Under the pieces are notes generated by a model, which worked only from the letters and a program-made list of their open reading frames with translations, searched no databases and was not told the DNA's origin. The translations under genes and the position numbers were made by a program. A stretch of DNA of 64,000 nt. Source: Epiperipatus broadwayi. Taxonomy: Eukaryota > Onychophora > Udeonychophora > Euonychophora > Peripatidae. Positions 60,881 to 64,000 of this stretch are shown piece by piece. The stretch lies in NCBI GenBank assembly GCA_028023455.1, contig JAQFVV010006309.1, forward strand, positions 2,889,482 to 2,953,481, given 5' to 3'. Each line of letters begins with the position of its first letter. Positions within the stretch are counted from its first letter, which is position 1.

Positions 60881-60906
60881 TGTGTGTGTGTGTGTGTGTG
60901 TGTGTG
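60881..60906. repeat. (TG)n microsatellite
   Basis: Thirteen TG units. Confidence 0.95.
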
Positions 60907-62328
60907 GATGCGTACCTATTTAGATGTAATAAAATTAATTAGTTTGGTTTATTATAATATTTAAAGTTGTAATTATAAATTTATTAAACGCACATTGATT
61001 ACATAAGTAATATCCACTGAGGCTATAACCTCGATAATATGCGTGTATTTAAAAGTCAATTTAAAATTAATGGAAATAAATGTCTGTTTTGGTTTAAAGT
61101 TTGTGATTTATCTATTTTAAATAAATATTTGTAAAAATTAGCAATTAAAAAAGATTGAAATTATTGTTGTTATTATTATTATTTCTTCATTTTTGAACAA
61201 TATCTCTAATGTTTTACTGTCTTGATTAAAAAAAATTTAATTCTAACATTTTTCTTGGCAGCTGTCATAAAGACCTCTTCCAATATTTCATGGACAAATG
61301 AAGAAACCCCAATACATGATTGAGAATATTGTGTAATCCAGACATGATCTGATAACAGGTATAAAAGCTGAAGTTTGGAAAAATCCAGACAGTCTAGAAA
61401 ATTCTTATTGCTGTCAGGACCTAAACGGGTTCAAATTTTTAAATAGCCATTTTGTTTGTCATCTGCATGATGGTAACCAGCTAGATAAAAAGCTAGGCAG
61501 TTGCCTTTGCTAGGCAAATGACTTTTTCTCACCATTCTAGGAGAAAGATGGACAACAACAAATAAAACAGAAATGATAATTGAATAATTAAGTAATACAT
61601 TAATTCTTTATTCAAAGAAATCTAATTTATTATATATAATTGTTATTGGGAAAGTGGGCAAATAGATTTATCGAAAGCTGTCTCACTATTTCATCTATAA
61701 ATCACTGATTTCTTTAGTTGAAAGTAATGGTAAATAGCTGATATAATTTAGAAAATTATATTTCTCATTTCCAAATAAGTTGCTGGTGTTTATTTCTCCA
61801 AATTATTATAAAAATAATTATTTTCTTCACTACAAGAAAGAGATGCATATTTGTCTTACTGTAGTGAATTAACTTGTCTTTAATATTTTAAATCACTGCA
61901 TGGAATAAAACTACAAATTTGTATCCAATGCTTAAAAAATTGCATTAATGATTATCTGAATTATGAATTATGAAGCTAAATATTTAAATGCCACTTCTGA
62001 ATTGTGAATTATCAAATCAAATATTAAATATGATAATTATCCAACTTATAAACCATCTTAAAAATGGATTAAGGTGATAAATATAGATTTTTTTGGATTG
62101 ACAAGTATGCTAAATGAAATTTTTTTTTATGCTGTTTCCCAAAAGGATGATTATTACAAAAATGAAATTAATTATGCAATAAGCTGGACAGATTATTTAA
62201 TAAACTTCATCATAATCTCTTCTTTCATAGTTAATTAATATTATAGTTATTAATATAATAAAGTTTTCTCAGATATTGCTATGCCATGTACAGTTAATAT
62301 TTTATTTAATATTATTATTACATGATCC
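60907..62328. other. Noncoding DNA with one possible exon start
   Basis: A polypyrimidine tract ending TTCTTGGCAG at 61260 is followed by about 60 bp of open sequence (see findings). About 61260-61560 is less AT-rich. The rest is AT-rich with nothing recognised. Confidence 0.4.
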
Positions 62329-62390
62329 ATTGATTACTCTGTTTAGCACAGGTGGCACTACTATATGGAGTTTTGCTTTGCTTTGTTTAA
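62329..62390 (+). repeat. Short copy of the CATACAGTAGTGCCA family, 3' part
   Basis: CCATTGATTACTCTGTTTAGCACAGG.TGGCACTACTATATGGAG then GTTTTGCTTTGCTTTG matches the right arm of the 17.4-kb palindrome. The CTTTG duplication resembles a short SINE-type tail. Confidence 0.75.
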
Positions 62391-62612
62391 TATTATTATT
62401 GTTAATATTGAATGAAATTAAATGTAATTTACTTTAGCTTTATGTTGTACAAATGTAAGTAATTATTACTCATATATAAAACTGCTATCTTGCAAATATT
62501 ATATGTTTTATGAGTTTTTAAATTTCAACCACACAGTTAAATTAAGTTAATCATTCTTATGTAAATGAATAAATCTGTAAGGAATATTTTATGCATCCTT
62601 CTTACATGTTAG

Positions 62613-64000
62613 CAGGGCCGGCGGAAGCGGGCATGCAACGCATGCTAGGCATGCGGGCGCTGGCAGAAGGAGGCGCCATCACTGAGAGATTAGCATCTGA
62701 AAAAGAAGGCGCCATCCCTGAGAAATTAAAACTCTACTAACAAAAATACTCACATTTGAAGAATATTATTCTCAAATGTTTATTTACAAAAATTATTGAG
62801 AGTAGATTATTGAAAATCATATGAAGTCATATTATATCTTATTAAATGACACACACAAGCAGGCCTGCACACAAGCTCTGCTTAATATTAAAAATATAAA
62901 ACAATCAAATCTATTATTTATCATGAACAATAAACTAAACATAAAGTTTATTATATTACAAATTTCATATTGTAATGTTTATATATATATATAGTACTGC
63001 TTATAGTAAACTATAAGTAACTTTCTGCTAGCAAATATATAAATAAACACACACTAAAAGTATTATAAATTAGAACTTATGTATGTATATGCGTATATAT
63101 ATATTAGATCATGTACATAATTTTGAAATCGTAAGAAACGATTATAATATTGCAAAATAAAACATTTTCTAATTTTTTATTTAAATAATAATTTGATATA
63201 AATATTCGAACGTGTATGTAATATATATTATAGGTATAATTCCAGTAAACTTAATATAATTTTCAGTTTACTTTTTATTTTATATATTTTAATCGTTGTC
63301 AAAAGTCTATTTTTTCTGCATACTAATTAGGTTTGCAAATTAATTACATACGTTTGCTTATGATGTTTATCGCAAATTTTAAAATCTTAGTAAGAACTTG
63401 TAAACAATAATTATAATCCCAGGAAATTTTCTATTGAAATCGCAAATCAGGCCTGGCAGGCCACCTGTGTTAATTAGAAAAATATATGATAACAAAAGAA
63501 AATCTTGCCAATGGTAAAACTAAAATGTTCAATCAAGCGTAAAAAACTGGACACTTGAGTTATTTTAAAACCTGACCATTTTTAATGTCAATGGCTGAAT
63601 ATTTCCAATTTATTAGCTGCCTTTTTTAGGTAAACAAGTTAAACAACTTCCCCTCCGCGTATAGAGTTTTGTATTTTGGCGCAAGAAGTAATTTGTGTTG
63701 GACATCTAAATTAGCGATATATAATCTTAAGTATTAAGATACATGATGTAAATATATAAATTAGAGTCCGTATTTATTTATTTATTACATTTGAAAATTA
63801 TTTTAAAGTGGCGTTCATGAGTAAAAGTAATATGGAATCAAAAACTAAGAAAAAACTATCCGGTGCACAAAATCGTAAACGCCAAGCTGAAAAAATAGCA
63901 AACATTAAAAAACAAAGTGGATCACTTAATAAATATCTTAAAATATCAACTGCTTCTGAAATAGCTTATACTCAACAAGAACCAGAACCGTGCACATCAT
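62613..64000 (+). mobile_element. hAT-type transposon, 5' end (continues past the window)
   Basis: Starts CAGGGCCGGCGGAAGC, a typical hAT terminal inverted repeat. The first 120 bp is GC-rich, with a palindromic GCATGC cluster and a subterminal duplication (AGGCGCCATC.CTGAGA.ATTA twice, at about 62671 and 62709). A long AT-rich 5' untranslated region follows, then the transposase start at 63817. The 3' end and target duplication cannot be checked here. Confidence 0.75.
63817..64000 (+). CDS. hAT (ZMYM/TTF-type) transposase, N-terminus, partial
   Basis: The ATG at 63817 opens 61 uninterrupted codons to the window edge. The start reads MSKSNMESKTKKKLSGAQNR, then RKRQAEKIANIKKQSGSLNKYL. The basic SGAQNRK..R segment followed by a serine/leucine SL.KYL patch is the usual lead-in before the TTF/ZMYM-type zinc finger of this hAT lineage; the zinc finger, hAT catalytic Asp residues and dimerisation domain would lie beyond 64000. 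The enzyme would bind the ends described above and cut and paste the element. No stop or frameshift is seen, unlike every other element in the window, so this may be the youngest copy. Confidence 0.7.
   Translation, partial: MSKSNMESKTKKKLSGAQNRKRQAEKIANIKKQSGSLNKYLKISTASEIAYTQQEPEPCTS

Overview
The window is a strongly AT-rich stretch of an animal genome, almost free of host genes and packed with decayed transposable elements, foldback (palindromic) repeats and microsatellites, with one 500-N assembly gap at 21527-22026. No operons, Shine-Dalgarno sites, CRISPR or phage features were seen. The only host coding sequence I can support is one 123-bp exon at 51040-51162 with canonical splice sites and a cysteine pattern like the nematode/arthropod DB module. 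That exon, the AT richness and the mobile-element mix (Penelope-like, RTE, Tigger/pogo, hAT) suggest an ecdysozoan, perhaps an arthropod such as a chelicerate; this is inference.

Layout. 0-7 kb: AT-rich DNA with two foldback repeats, a 116-bp tandem duplication and an old tandem array. 7.2-10.8 kb: two decayed copies of one non-LTR retrotransposon family, head to head. 11.5 kb: a short piece of the hammerhead repeat described below. 13.2-14.7 kb: a decayed Penelope-like element (PLE) with reverse transcriptase and GIY-YIG endonuclease. 14.9-16.7 kb: a dead Tigger/pogo transposon with a smaller foldback element inside its gene. 17.4-18.5 kb: a near-perfect palindrome of a dispersed family, then a diverged tandem repeat. 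23.3-24.4 and 30.0-30.9 kb: two RTE-like LINE fragments covering overlapping parts of the ORF. 27.1-28.95 kb: a foldback repeat and flank split by a probable 1.38-kb solo LTR; the uninterrupted paralogue is at 57.15-57.64 kb.

The most interesting system is at 32.04-34.02 kb. Four copies of a repeat (period about 420 bp in the direct pair) are arranged two and two in inverted orientation, and each carries a 58-nt motif with the complete layout of a type I hammerhead self-cleaving ribozyme. Three of the four cores look intact. The two right-hand copies lie directly upstream of a PLE GIY-YIG reading frame on the same strand, so the block reads as the repeated terminal part (pLTR) of a hammerhead-bearing PLE.

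34-51 kb: mostly AT-rich DNA with foldback elements (38.7, 42.5, 43.3-43.9 kb), a diverged tandem array (39.3-40.7 kb), an internally deleted Tigger relative (45.97-46.65 kb), a gag/ORF1-like remnant with a CCHC knuckle (about 48 kb) and a CTA/GTA microsatellite (49.8 kb). 51-64 kb: the DB-like exon, a nested set of SINE-like and MITE-like elements (52.0-54.9 kb), a possible RT scrap (56.9 kb) and, at the right edge, the 5' end and first codons of a hAT-type transposon that runs out of the window.
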